A DNA stretch of 64,000 bases, from assembly GCA_002337125.1 (NCBI GenBank), contig DDFJ01000004.1, positions 310,001 through 374,000 of the forward strand, in the 5' to 3' direction. The notes beneath the pieces are model-generated. The model was given only the letters and a program-made list of their open reading frames with translations, ran no database searches and had not been told where the DNA came from. Both the position numbers and the translations under genes were made by a program. Numbering within the stretch: position 1 is the stretch's first letter; the number at the start of each line of letters is the position of its first letter. Positions 34,446 through 42,034 of the stretch are shown here, piece by piece. The stretch comes from Chitinophagaceae bacterium UBA1931. GTDB taxonomy: Bacteria; Bacteroidota; Bacteroidia; Chitinophagales; Chitinophagaceae.

Positions 34446-35267
34446 ATGAAAAAATTGACTTTGCTGTTTTCATGCAGCATCATAACTGCTCTTGTGCTTA
34501 TAAGTTCCTGTACAAAAAACAACGACATAAATATTGATCCTGTGAAAGGTTTAACCAAACTCACAGAAGGATATGTTGCAGGTGCAGCTGCCAAAGTGGA
34601 GATTTATACAAAAGAAACAACCATCACTTCAGGCTACACAAAATTTTATTTTGCATTGTACGATTCTGTTTCGGGTAAACGTATTGATGATGCACATATT
34701 CATTTAGCACCATTAATGGACATGGGCACAATGAAACATGCAGCTCCTTTTGAAAATCCCGCATCGGAAGAAGCTGTGAATCATCTGTTCACCGGCAGTG
34801 TAACATTTGTGATGTCGTCTATGGGAGGATCATGGACTGTTACAACAACTGTGCACAACCACAGTAACGGCAAAGAAGGAAGCTTTACGTTTCCTGTTAC
34901 GGTAAACGAACCAACAAAATCAAGACAGAAATCATTTACTGCCCTGCATGATGGAAATAAATATTTCATTTCATTGATTGAACCTTCTTCTCCAAAAGTT
35001 GGCATCAACGATATGGAAATTGCCGTCTACAAAAAAGTATCGATGATGAGCTGGCCTGCCGACAGCAGTCTTTCTGTTGTGCTTACACCTGAAATGCCAA
35101 GCATGGGACATGGTTCACCCAACAATGTAAATCCGGTTCATATAGGCAATGGTCATTATAAAGGAAAAGTAAACTTTACCATGACTGGTTTGTGGAGATT
35201 GAATCTTGACTTTACATCGGGTGGAGCTGTTGCCGACAGTACTCAATATTTTGATGTTGAATTTTAA
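34446..35267 (+). CDS. Met/His-rich lipoprotein (YtkA/FixH-like domains)
   Basis: Lipoprotein signal with lipobox ISSC (MKKLTLLFSCSIITALVLISSC), then two beta-sandwich repeats of YtkA/FixH type. The first has HIHLAPLMDMGTMKHAAPF and TGSVTFVMSSMGGSWTVTTTVHN; the second has LTPEMPSMGHGSP and HYKGKVNFTMTGLWRLNLDF. The Met/His clusters in equivalent loops resemble copper-binding periplasmic domains. I chose ATG 34446; the frame opens 12 codons earlier. 273 residues. Followed after 46 nt by the TonB-dependent receptor, so a surface or periplasmic copper-handling role is inferred. Confidence 0.75.
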   Translation: MKKLTLLFSCSIITALVLISSCTKNNDINIDPVKGLTKLTEGYVAGAAAKVEIYTKETTITSGYTKFYFALYDSVSGKRIDDAHIHLAPLMDMGTMKHAAPFENPASEEAVNHLFTGSVTFVMSSMGGSWTVTTTVHNHSNGKEGSFTFPVTVNEPTKSRQKSFTALHDGNKYFISLIEPSSPKVGINDMEIAVYKKVSMMSWPADSSLSVVLTPEMPSMGHGSPNNVNPVHIGNGHYKGKVNFTMTGLWRLNLDFTSGGAVADSTQYFDVEF

Positions 35268-35278
35268 TCTATCAATAT

Positions 35279-35299
35279 GCAGGGAGCCAGTCTCCCTGC
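35279..35299 (+). promoter_or_regulatory. Hairpin between lipoprotein and receptor genes
   Basis: GCAGGGAG-CCAGT-CTCCCTGC followed by TTTATATTTT. It has the form of a weak intrinsic terminator inside the putative copper operon and could reduce receptor expression relative to the lipoprotein. Confidence 0.5.
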
Positions 35300-35313
35300 T
35301 TTATATTTTCTAT

Positions 35314-37329
35314 ATGCAAAAGATTTTCCCGGTTGTTCTTTTTTGTTTGATGAGTTTACAGCTTAATGCACAAATCACTTTAAACGAAACTGACAGTAGT
35401 AAAGTTGTTCAGTTAAATGAAGTTGTTGTGAATGGAAATAAGAAAACTGATCAGCAGCATCTTGTTAATTTCTTTCGTTCCAATCAATCATCAACCTTGG
35501 AAGAAATTATGGAACGTGTACCTGAATTATCATTGATGCGCAGAGGTGCTTACGGTATGGAAGCATCCATCCGTTCCTTCAGCAGCAGCCAGGTAAATGT
35601 ATTGGTTGATGGCATGCGCATACATGGTGCATGTACCGACAGGATGGACCCTGCAACAATTTATATTGAACCATTAAATCTTGATAACCTGCAGGTGCAA
35701 ACAGCAGGTAAAGGATTTTTATCCGGCTCATCTGTTGGCGGTACAATCAACATGAAAATTGCAGAACCTGATTTTAATACTGCACATCCATTCAGCGGAA
35801 CAATCAGCAGTGGATACCAGACTGCAGCAAAAAGTTTTTATGAATCAGCAAAGCTGAATTATGCAAAAGAACGTTGGGCTTTCAGGGCAAGTGCAACATA
35901 CCGCAAAAGCAGCAATTACCGCAGTGGTGGAGGCGAAGTGATTCCGTTTTCGCAATATGAAAAAATCAACTATTCGCTTTCTGCAAAATTTCAACAAAAC
36001 AAATACACGTATTACAAAGCTGATATTATCGCAGATGATGGCTGGAATATTGGCTACCCTGCCCTGCCGATGGATGTTGGATATGCCACAGCAAAAATTG
36101 CATCGCTTAGTGTACATCATCAGCAGGCCAGTAAAAAAATCAGTCAATGGCAGTTGAAGATTTATGCTAACAATATCAGGCATTATATGGATGATACACA
36201 TCGTCCAAACATAGCCATGCACATGGACATGCCGGGCTACAGCAAAACTGCAGGCTTTTATGGCGAAGCTGAAATGATGCTGAATAAAAAACAACGTTTA
36301 TTGTTCAGGGCTGATGCTTCTTCAACTTATTTAAAAGCATCGATGACGATGTATGAAACGGGGCAATTACCCATGTATATGCTCACATGGCCCGACAACC
36401 GTAAAATTCAAAACGGCATTTCGGTTTCATGGCTTTACCAGGTTGACAGTACAACAAAACTTCAGCTCAATTCAAGAGCAGATTACATTCTGAGCAATCT
36501 TGTTTCGCAGGAAGCAAAAGATCAGATCAGCATTTTAGGCTATGCAAATGCAAACAGGAACGATTTACTGAAAAACATTTCTGCTTCTGTTACAAAAGAT
36601 TTCAGGCCAGGAATAAAAGCAAATATCAATCTATCCTATGCTGAACGCATGGCAAGTGCAAGTGAACTCTATGGTTTTTATTTATTCAACAGCAACGATA
36701 ATTACGATTACGTTGGTAACCCTAAGCTGAAATGCGAATATGCTTTTGCAGCCGATGCTTCTGTTTCCTACAACTGGAATAAAAACAGGATTCAGCTGAA
36801 TTATTTCTATTCAAAAATCTTTAATTACATCACTGGTATAAAAGAACCATCGTTCAGTACAATGACGATTGGAGCAAACGGTGTAAAGACATTCATCAAT
36901 ATTCCCTTTGGTATAATGACCGGTGTTGAAGCAAGTGTATTATTAAAACCGGCACCATCTGTTGATTTTGTTTCTACATTACGTTATACGTATGCGAATG
37001 ATGATCAGCATCAACCATTACCGTTGATTGCGCCGCTGAAAAATGTTACTTCTGTACGTTATCAACCTAACCGCTTTTCTGTTCAACTTGAAACTGAAGC
37101 TGCTGCAACGCAAACACGGATCAACATAAAATCCGGTGAAGATGAAACTCCAGGATATTTTTTACTCAATGCACGCCTTGGTTACAACACAACTTTGCTC
37201 AACAACAATTTTTCCATACAAACCGGTGTTGAAAATATATTCGATAAAAAATACCATGAGCATCTTGATTGGGGAAACATACCAAGACCCGGAAGAAATA
37301 TCTACCTGCAACTGAAAATTTCATTCTGA
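35314..37329 (+). CDS. TonB-dependent receptor, OprC/NosA-like (copper)
   Basis: 671-residue outer-membrane receptor. Signal peptide MQKIFPVVLFCLMSLQLNAQ, a plug domain with VQLNEVVVNG and LEEIMERVPELSLMRR, then the segment IHGACTDRMDPATIYIEP. That GAC-x2-RMDP motif is, from memory, the signature of the copper receptors OprC and NosA, where Cys and Met near it bind the metal. A 22-strand barrel follows, with a Met/His loop HRPNIAMHMDMPGY, and a final strand NIYLQLKISF. I chose ATG 35314; the frame opens 36 codons earlier inside the preceding gene. No carboxypeptidase-like N-domain, so it is not SusC type. Confidence 0.87.
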   Translation: MQKIFPVVLFCLMSLQLNAQITLNETDSSKVVQLNEVVVNGNKKTDQQHLVNFFRSNQSSTLEEIMERVPELSLMRRGAYGMEASIRSFSSSQVNVLVDGMRIHGACTDRMDPATIYIEPLNLDNLQVQTAGKGFLSGSSVGGTINMKIAEPDFNTAHPFSGTISSGYQTAAKSFYESAKLNYAKERWAFRASATYRKSSNYRSGGGEVIPFSQYEKINYSLSAKFQQNKYTYYKADIIADDGWNIGYPALPMDVGYATAKIASLSVHHQQASKKISQWQLKIYANNIRHYMDDTHRPNIAMHMDMPGYSKTAGFYGEAEMMLNKKQRLLFRADASSTYLKASMTMYETGQLPMYMLTWPDNRKIQNGISVSWLYQVDSTTKLQLNSRADYILSNLVSQEAKDQISILGYANANRNDLLKNISASVTKDFRPGIKANINLSYAERMASASELYGFYLFNSNDNYDYVGNPKLKCEYAFAADASVSYNWNKNRIQLNYFYSKIFNYITGIKEPSFSTMTIGANGVKTFINIPFGIMTGVEASVLLKPAPSVDFVSTLRYTYANDDQHQPLPLIAPLKNVTSVRYQPNRFSVQLETEAAATQTRINIKSGEDETPGYFLLNARLGYNTTLLNNNFSIQTGVENIFDKKYHEHLDWGNIPRPGRNIYLQLKISF

Positions 37330-37359
37330 TAAAGTAATTTCATTGTCAGTTTATTAAAA

Positions 37360-38100
37360 ATGAAAGATAACTTCTCAACTGATTCAGATAAATATGCAAA
37401 ATTCCGCCCGGTTTACCCGGCGGAATTTTATTTGTATTTAAAGCAACATTTGCCTGCCTGTGAAAAGGCATGGGATTGTGGAACAGGTAATGGTCAGATT
37501 GCAGCTGAACTTTCTTCCTTCTTTCAACAGGTATATGCAACTGATATCAGCGAACAGCAGATCACTCATGCCATTAAAAAACCAAACATTCATTACACTG
37601 TTCAGCCGGCAGAGAATGTAAACTTTACAGACAACTTTTTTGATCTCATTATTGTCGGGCAGGCGATTCATTGGTTTCAGTTCAATGAATTTTATACTGA
37701 AGTAAACAGAACAGCAAAGAACAATGCATGGTTTATCATTATTGGTTACGGCCGGGTGGAGTTAGAAGGTGAAGCTGATTTTTTATTGCAGAATTTTTAT
37801 ACAAACATCATTGGCAGTTACTGGGATAAGGAACGAAAACATATTGATGAAAAATACCGCAGCATTCCTTTTCCATTTGAAGAAATTAACACACCTGCTT
37901 TTAATCTTTCGTTCAATTGGGATGCAGAACATTTACTGGGCTACATCAACACGTGGTCGGCAGTAAAACATTTTACGAAAGCAAATGGATTTAATCCAAC
38001 CCTGCCATTCAGTGAAGAGTTATTAGAGCATTGGCCGTTACATGAAATCCGCACAGTTAAATTTCCGCTTTTGCTTCGGATAGGGCTTATCAGGAAATAA
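37360..38100 (+). CDS. Class I SAM-dependent methyltransferase
   Basis: 246 residues. N-terminal FSTDSDKYAKFRPVYP, SAM-binding motif I AWDCGTGNGQIAAELS, acidic end of beta-2 YATDISEQQI, and the post-motif VGQAIHWF. This matches the ubiE-like methyltransferase-11 group whose members carry the DxYxxFRP start. Substrate unknown. ATG start 30 nt after the receptor stop; same strand, but a functional link with copper is not evident. Confidence 0.88.
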   Translation: MKDNFSTDSDKYAKFRPVYPAEFYLYLKQHLPACEKAWDCGTGNGQIAAELSSFFQQVYATDISEQQITHAIKKPNIHYTVQPAENVNFTDNFFDLIIVGQAIHWFQFNEFYTEVNRTAKNNAWFIIIGYGRVELEGEADFLLQNFYTNIIGSYWDKERKHIDEKYRSIPFPFEEINTPAFNLSFNWDAEHLLGYINTWSAVKHFTKANGFNPTLPFSEELLEHWPLHEIRTVKFPLLLRIGLIRK

Positions 38101-38141
38101 ACAACTTTACGAATGAGTGTTTGTTTAAACCAAATAAATTC

Positions 38142-38172
38142 TTTGCCGTTTGATGTTTGCGCCTTACTTTTG
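38142..38172 (+). promoter_or_regulatory. Bacteroidota-type promoter of the his operon
   Basis: TTTG at 38142-38145, 19-nt spacer, TACTTTTG (perfect TAnnTTTG) at 38165-38172. The expected transcription start falls within a few nucleotides of the leader ATG at 38177, so the leader mRNA is predicted to be nearly or fully leaderless. Confidence 0.75.
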
Positions 38173-38176
38173 CGCC

Positions 38177-38227
38177 ATGATTTCAAACACACATACGCAC
38201 CATCATCATACTTGCCCCAACCGGTAA
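38177..38227 (+). CDS. His operon leader peptide
   Basis: A 17-codon frame encodes MISNTHTHHHHTCPNR and a TAA stop. Five of eight consecutive codons (38192-38209) are His (CAT/CAC), an arrangement seen in classical his leader peptides. It stands between a good promoter and an intrinsic terminator upstream of hisG, and its stop codon lies inside the antiterminator arm. No Shine-Dalgarno is visible; the promoter places transcription start close to the ATG, so leaderless initiation is likely. The peptide itself needs no function: ribosome position senses His-tRNA charging. Confidence 0.9.
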   Translation: MISNTHTHHHHTCPNR

Positions 38228-38290
38228 GCCGATGTTGCTTTGTGTATTTACAATAGTGAAAGGCTTACGCAAGTAGGCCTTTTTTATTTT
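38224..38290 (+). promoter_or_regulatory. His attenuator: antiterminator and intrinsic terminator
   Basis: Terminator: AAGGCTTAC-GCAA-GTAGGCCTT (38260-38281, 9 bp with one G-U) followed by TTTTATTTT. Antiterminator: GTAAGCC (38224-38230) is the exact complement of GGCTTAC (38262-38268), the terminator's left arm. With enough His-tRNA the ribosome reaches the leader stop codon (38225-38227), covers GTAAGCC, and the terminator forms. With starvation it stalls on the His codons, GTAAGCC stays free and transcription continues into hisG. The mechanism is inferred from these complementarities. Confidence 0.87.
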
Positions 38291-38311
38291 ACAGAAATTA
38301 AAATTAAAATA

Positions 38312-39226
38312 ATGCAGGAAAAAAAATTCACTCCGCTCAGCGAACTCAGCGGAGGCAGTGCAGAAAAACCAGCCAAACTCAGGATTGCTATTCAGAAAAG
38401 CGGAAGGCTTTATGAAGATTCAGTAAAGCTGCTCAAAGATTGCGGTATTGAATTACGCAATGTAAAAGACCGTTTAAAAACAGAAGCCGATACATTTCCG
38501 CTGGAGGTTTTCTTTTTAAGAGATGATGATATTCCGCAATACGTGGAAGATGGCGTTGCCGATATTGGTATTGTTGGCGAAAATGTGTTGTTTGAAAAAA
38601 ACAAGAAAGCAGAGATTGTTGAAAAGCTTGGTTTTGGTAAATGCCGTTTAAGCCTGGCCATTCCAAAAAGCCAGGAATACCTTGGTGCACAAACACTGGA
38701 TGGTAAACGCATCGCAACAAGTTATCCTTTTCTTGTTGCTGAATTTCTGAAGAAAAATAATATCACAGCTGAAGTACACGAAATCAGTGGTTCAGTTGAA
38801 ATTGCTCCCGGTATTGGTTTATCCGATGTGGTGGTTGATCTTGTAAGCAGTGGCTCTACCCTTTTCATGAATGGATTAAAAGAAGTGGAAACAATTCTTC
38901 AATCACAATCAGTTTTAATCAAAAACGATAAACTCACCAACGAGCAGCAACTGTTACTGGATAAATTAGTATTCCGCATTAAAGCAGTTAAAAAAGCAAA
39001 ACGCAACAAATATGTTTTGCTGAATGCACCCAACGATAAACTCAGCAGCATCATTGCTATTTTACCCGGCATGAAAAGCCCCACTGTATTACCATTGGCA
39101 GAAACAGGATGGAGCAGCGTTCACAGTGTGTTGAGCGAAGATGAATTCTGGGAAAAAATTGAACAGCTGAAAGCAGCAGGTGCTGAAGGTATATTAGTTG
39201 TACCAATTGAGAAGATGGTGATGTAA
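38312..39226 (+). CDS. hisG: ATP phosphoribosyltransferase HisG (long form)
   Basis: First, committed step of histidine synthesis: joins ATP and PRPP. LRIAIQKSGRLYEDSVKLLKDCGI at the N-terminus, DDIPQYVEDGVADIGIVGENVL and GIGLSDVVVDLVSSGSTL (PRPP-binding loop) are diagnostic. The 304-residue length includes the C-terminal ACT-like regulatory domain (KYVLLNAPNDKLSSIIAILPGMKSPTV), so it is the long, HisZ-independent, histidine-feedback-inhibited form. I chose ATG 38312, which lies after the attenuator; the 38240 frame start would sit in the leader RNA. First structural gene of the his operon. Confidence 0.96.
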   Translation: MQEKKFTPLSELSGGSAEKPAKLRIAIQKSGRLYEDSVKLLKDCGIELRNVKDRLKTEADTFPLEVFFLRDDDIPQYVEDGVADIGIVGENVLFEKNKKAEIVEKLGFGKCRLSLAIPKSQEYLGAQTLDGKRIATSYPFLVAEFLKKNNITAEVHEISGSVEIAPGIGLSDVVVDLVSSGSTLFMNGLKEVETILQSQSVLIKNDKLTNEQQLLLDKLVFRIKAVKKAKRNKYVLLNAPNDKLSSIIAILPGMKSPTVLPLAETGWSSVHSVLSEDEFWEKIEQLKAAGAEGILVVPIEKMVM

Positions 39227-39266
39227 TGGAAAATGAGGCGATTTGAAAATTTGAAAATGAAATGAG

Positions 39267-40553
39267 ATGCAGGTAATTAAACAGCCAAAAAAAAATGATT
39301 GGAGCAAATTGCTGAAGCGACCAGCACTGGATTCTTCTTCGCTGGAAGCCAGTGTAAGCAATATCCTGAAGCAGGTGAAAGAAAATGGTGATGAAGCACT
39401 GAAACGTTTCTCTACGATTTACGATAAGGTAACTGTTGATGAGTTACTGGTTTCAGAAGCTGAAATAGCGGAGGCTGAAAAAAAAGTAAGTGATGAGCTG
39501 AAGGAAGCCATCAGCATAGCTAAACAAAACATCGAACTGTTTCATAAAAAGCAAATCAGTGCTGTTGAAAAAATTGAAACAATGCCTGGTGTTCTTTGCT
39601 GGCGTAAAGCTGTAGCGATTGAAAAAGTTGGATTATATATTCCCGGTGGTACAGCCCCGTTATTTTCAACAATTTTAATGCTGGCTGTTCCGGCAAAGAT
39701 TGCAGGCTGTAAAGAAATTATTCTTTGCACACCTCCCGGTAAAAACGGCGAAGTAAATGCTGCTATTTTATATACAGCTAAACTGGCTGGTATAACAAAG
39801 ATTTTCAAAACAGGCGGAGCGCAGGCAATTGCATCAATGGCTTATGGTACAGCAAGTATTCCGCAAGTGTATAAAATTTTCGGACCGGGTAACCAGTATG
39901 TAACCTGTGCCAAACAGTTAGTACAGAAAGATGGTGTGGCAATTGATATGCCGGCAGGACCAAGCGAAGTTTGTGTAATGGCTGATGAAACAGCTAATGC
40001 ATCATTTGTTGCTGCTGATTTATTATCGCAGGCCGAACATGGTGTTGATTCGCAGGTATTGCTTGTAAGTACATCTGAGCAACTGATTAACGAAGTGCTT
40101 ATAGAAACGGAAAAGCAGCTCGATGTTCTTCCCCGAAAAGAATTTGCAGCAAAAGCTTTAGAGAACAGTAAAGCCATTTTACTGAAATCAGAAAAAGAAA
40201 TGATTGAGCTGGCAAATCAATATGCTGCCGAGCATTTAATCATCAGCTGCAAAAATGAAGAAGCAATTGCTGAACAGATTTTTAATGCTGGTTCTGTTTT
40301 TCTTGGCAATTATTCACCTGAAAGTGTGGGCGATTATGCAAGCGGCACCAATCACACATTGCCAACCAATGGTTATGCCAAAGCATACAGTGGCGTAAGT
40401 GTTGACAGCTTTGTGAAAAAGATTACTTACCAGAAACTCAGCAAAGAAGGCTTGCAGCAAATCGGCAAAGCAGTTGAAACAATGGCTGAAGCAGAAGGAC
40501 TGAGAGCGCATGCAGAAGCGGTGAGGAAGAGGATGCAGGAAAATAGAATTTAG
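39267..40553 (+). CDS. hisD: Histidinol dehydrogenase HisD
   Basis: Last two oxidations of histidine synthesis (histidinol to histidine, NAD-dependent, Zn enzyme). Landmarks: VGLYIPGGTAPLFSTILMLAVPAKIAGC, KTGGAQAIASMAYGT, IFGPGNQYVT, DMPAGPSEVCVMAD, LLSQAEHGVDSQV (zinc-binding Gln/His) and YASGTNHTLPTNG. 428 residues, standard. It starts 40 nt after hisG, the gap holding a GATTTGAAAATTTGAAAATG word run. ATG start. Confidence 0.97.
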   Translation: MQVIKQPKKNDWSKLLKRPALDSSSLEASVSNILKQVKENGDEALKRFSTIYDKVTVDELLVSEAEIAEAEKKVSDELKEAISIAKQNIELFHKKQISAVEKIETMPGVLCWRKAVAIEKVGLYIPGGTAPLFSTILMLAVPAKIAGCKEIILCTPPGKNGEVNAAILYTAKLAGITKIFKTGGAQAIASMAYGTASIPQVYKIFGPGNQYVTCAKQLVQKDGVAIDMPAGPSEVCVMADETANASFVAADLLSQAEHGVDSQVLLVSTSEQLINEVLIETEKQLDVLPRKEFAAKALENSKAILLKSEKEMIELANQYAAEHLIISCKNEEAIAEQIFNAGSVFLGNYSPESVGDYASGTNHTLPTNGYAKAYSGVSVDSFVKKITYQKLSKEGLQQIGKAVETMAEAEGLRAHAEAVRKRMQENRI

Positions 40554-40581
40554 AAGGAAGAATTAAGAATACAGAATAACT

Positions 40582-40941
40582 ATGGCTACAAAAACTTTCC
40601 AGGAATTGATCGTTTGGCAAAAAGCCCATCAGTTTGTACTTCTTGTTTACAAGTTCACCGAATCTTTTCCAAAGTCTGAACTATATGGATTAACATCACA
40701 GTTCAGACGTGCTGCAATTTCTATAGCTGCAAACATTGCAGAAGGCTATAAGAAAAAAGGCAAAGCAGATAAAGCACGCTTTTTTAATATCTCTCAAGGA
40801 TCAATTGAAGAATGCCAATATTATTTAATTCTGGCTTCTGATCTTGAATTTGGAAATACTTCTGAATTACAAAATCTTTTAGATGAAGTTTCAAAAATGA
40901 CAGAGTCTTACACAAATAAAATTCTTTCTTCTAAATTCTAA
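40582..40941 (+). CDS. Four-helix-bundle protein of the S23 / 23S intervening-sequence family
   Basis: 119 residues with the family signature throughout: FQELIVWQKAHQFVLLVYKFTESFPKSELYGLTSQFRRAAISIAANIAEGY (key parts VWQKAH, YGLTSQ and IAANIAEG), then FFNISQGSIEECQYYLILASDLEF. Such proteins were first met inside 23S rRNA intervening sequences and are related to the accessory protein of diversity-generating retroelements; many are orphan. Here it sits between hisD and hisC (28 and 9 nt gaps), preceded by a GAATTAAGAATACAGAATAAC-type run (about 40556-40579). No histidine-related role is known, so insertion is likely. ATG start. Confidence 0.9.
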   Translation: MATKTFQELIVWQKAHQFVLLVYKFTESFPKSELYGLTSQFRRAAISIAANIAEGYKKKGKADKARFFNISQGSIEECQYYLILASDLEFGNTSELQNLLDEVSKMTESYTNKILSSKF

Positions 40942-40950
40942 CTTCTTTAT

Positions 40951-42003
40951 ATGTCTTTAAATTTAAATAATCTACTTCGTTCCAACATCAAAGCACTAAC
41001 CCCCTACTCTTCAGCACGTGATGAGTTTCACGGTGAGGCAAAGATTTTTCTTGATGCTAATGAAAACAGTATTGGTTCCCCATTAATCAAATGGTACAAC
41101 CGCTATCCCGATCCTTATCAGCAAAAGATCAAAGAAAAATTGTCAGCCATCAAAGCTGTTTCACCCAAACAGATTTTTATTGGCAATGGTAGTGATGAAT
41201 GTATTGATCTGCTCTACCGTGCATTCTGCAACCCGGGGAAAGACAATGTGATCATTTGTCCGCCTACCTATGGTATGTATGAAGTAAGTGCCAATATTAA
41301 TGATGTGGAGATCAGGAAAGCACAGCTGCTGGAAAATTACCAGCTTGATCTTGTTCATCTTGAAAACCTGGTGGATGAAAACACAAAAATCATCTGGATC
41401 TGCTCGCCCAACAATCCAACCGGCAACAGCATTCATTTTGAAGACATCGAAATGGTACTCAATAATTTTGATGGAATTGTAGTGGTGGATGAAGCTTATA
41501 TCAATTTCTCCCGCCAGCGTTCTTGTATTACACTGTTGAAAGAATACCCGAATCTCGTTGTTATGCAAACGCTAAGCAAAGCATGGGGACTTGCAGGTTT
41601 GCGTTTGGGTATGGCTTTTGCAAGTGAAGAAATCATCAGCATTTATAATAAAATTAAACCTCCTTATAATATCAGCGAAGCGGTACAGGAACTGGTACTA
41701 AAAGCACTGGACAATGTGGAGGAAGTAAATGAAATGATTAAGGAACTGGTGAAAGAAAGAAAACGCATGGAAGAAGAACTGCCAAAGCTGAAAGTGGTTG
41801 TACAGGTTTATCCTTCTGATGCCAACTTTCTATTAGTAAAAGTGGTGGACGCAAAAGCCATCTATGAGTACCTGCTTGCTAACCAGATTGTAGTAAGAGA
41901 CAGAAGTAAAGTTGTTCTCTGCGGCGAATCATTACGGATAACTGTAGGAACGGCAAAAGAGAATGATGAATTACTGAACGCTTTGCTGAAATTTATTGTT
42001 TAA
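40951..42003 (+). CDS. hisC: Histidinol-phosphate aminotransferase HisC
   Basis: PLP-dependent aminotransferase (fold type I) converting imidazole-acetol phosphate to histidinol phosphate. FLDANENSIGSP at the N-terminus, IFIGNGSDECIDLLYRAFC, WICSPNNPTGN, IVVVDEAYINFS and the PLP-Lys motif TLSKAWGLAGLRLGMAFAS. 350 residues. ATG start nine nucleotides after the S23-family gene; co-directional with the other his genes. Confidence 0.96.
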   Translation: MSLNLNNLLRSNIKALTPYSSARDEFHGEAKIFLDANENSIGSPLIKWYNRYPDPYQQKIKEKLSAIKAVSPKQIFIGNGSDECIDLLYRAFCNPGKDNVIICPPTYGMYEVSANINDVEIRKAQLLENYQLDLVHLENLVDENTKIIWICSPNNPTGNSIHFEDIEMVLNNFDGIVVVDEAYINFSRQRSCITLLKEYPNLVVMQTLSKAWGLAGLRLGMAFASEEIISIYNKIKPPYNISEAVQELVLKALDNVEEVNEMIKELVKERKRMEEELPKLKVVVQVYPSDANFLLVKVVDAKAIYEYLLANQIVVRDRSKVVLCGESLRITVGTAKENDELLNALLKFIV

Positions 42004-42034
42004 GATTAACTTTAACCAATCAAATCATTGCATC

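Noticed and set aside
35845..36294. 149-codon minus-strand frame inside the TonB receptor gene
   Set aside because: Antisense to conserved barrel coding sequence; His/Cys/Ile-rich without a recognisable domain.
38240..38311. Earlier in-frame start for hisG (24 extra residues)
   Set aside because: This stretch is the attenuator RNA itself, with the terminator stem; the extra residues do not resemble HisG and ATG 38312 fits the family start.
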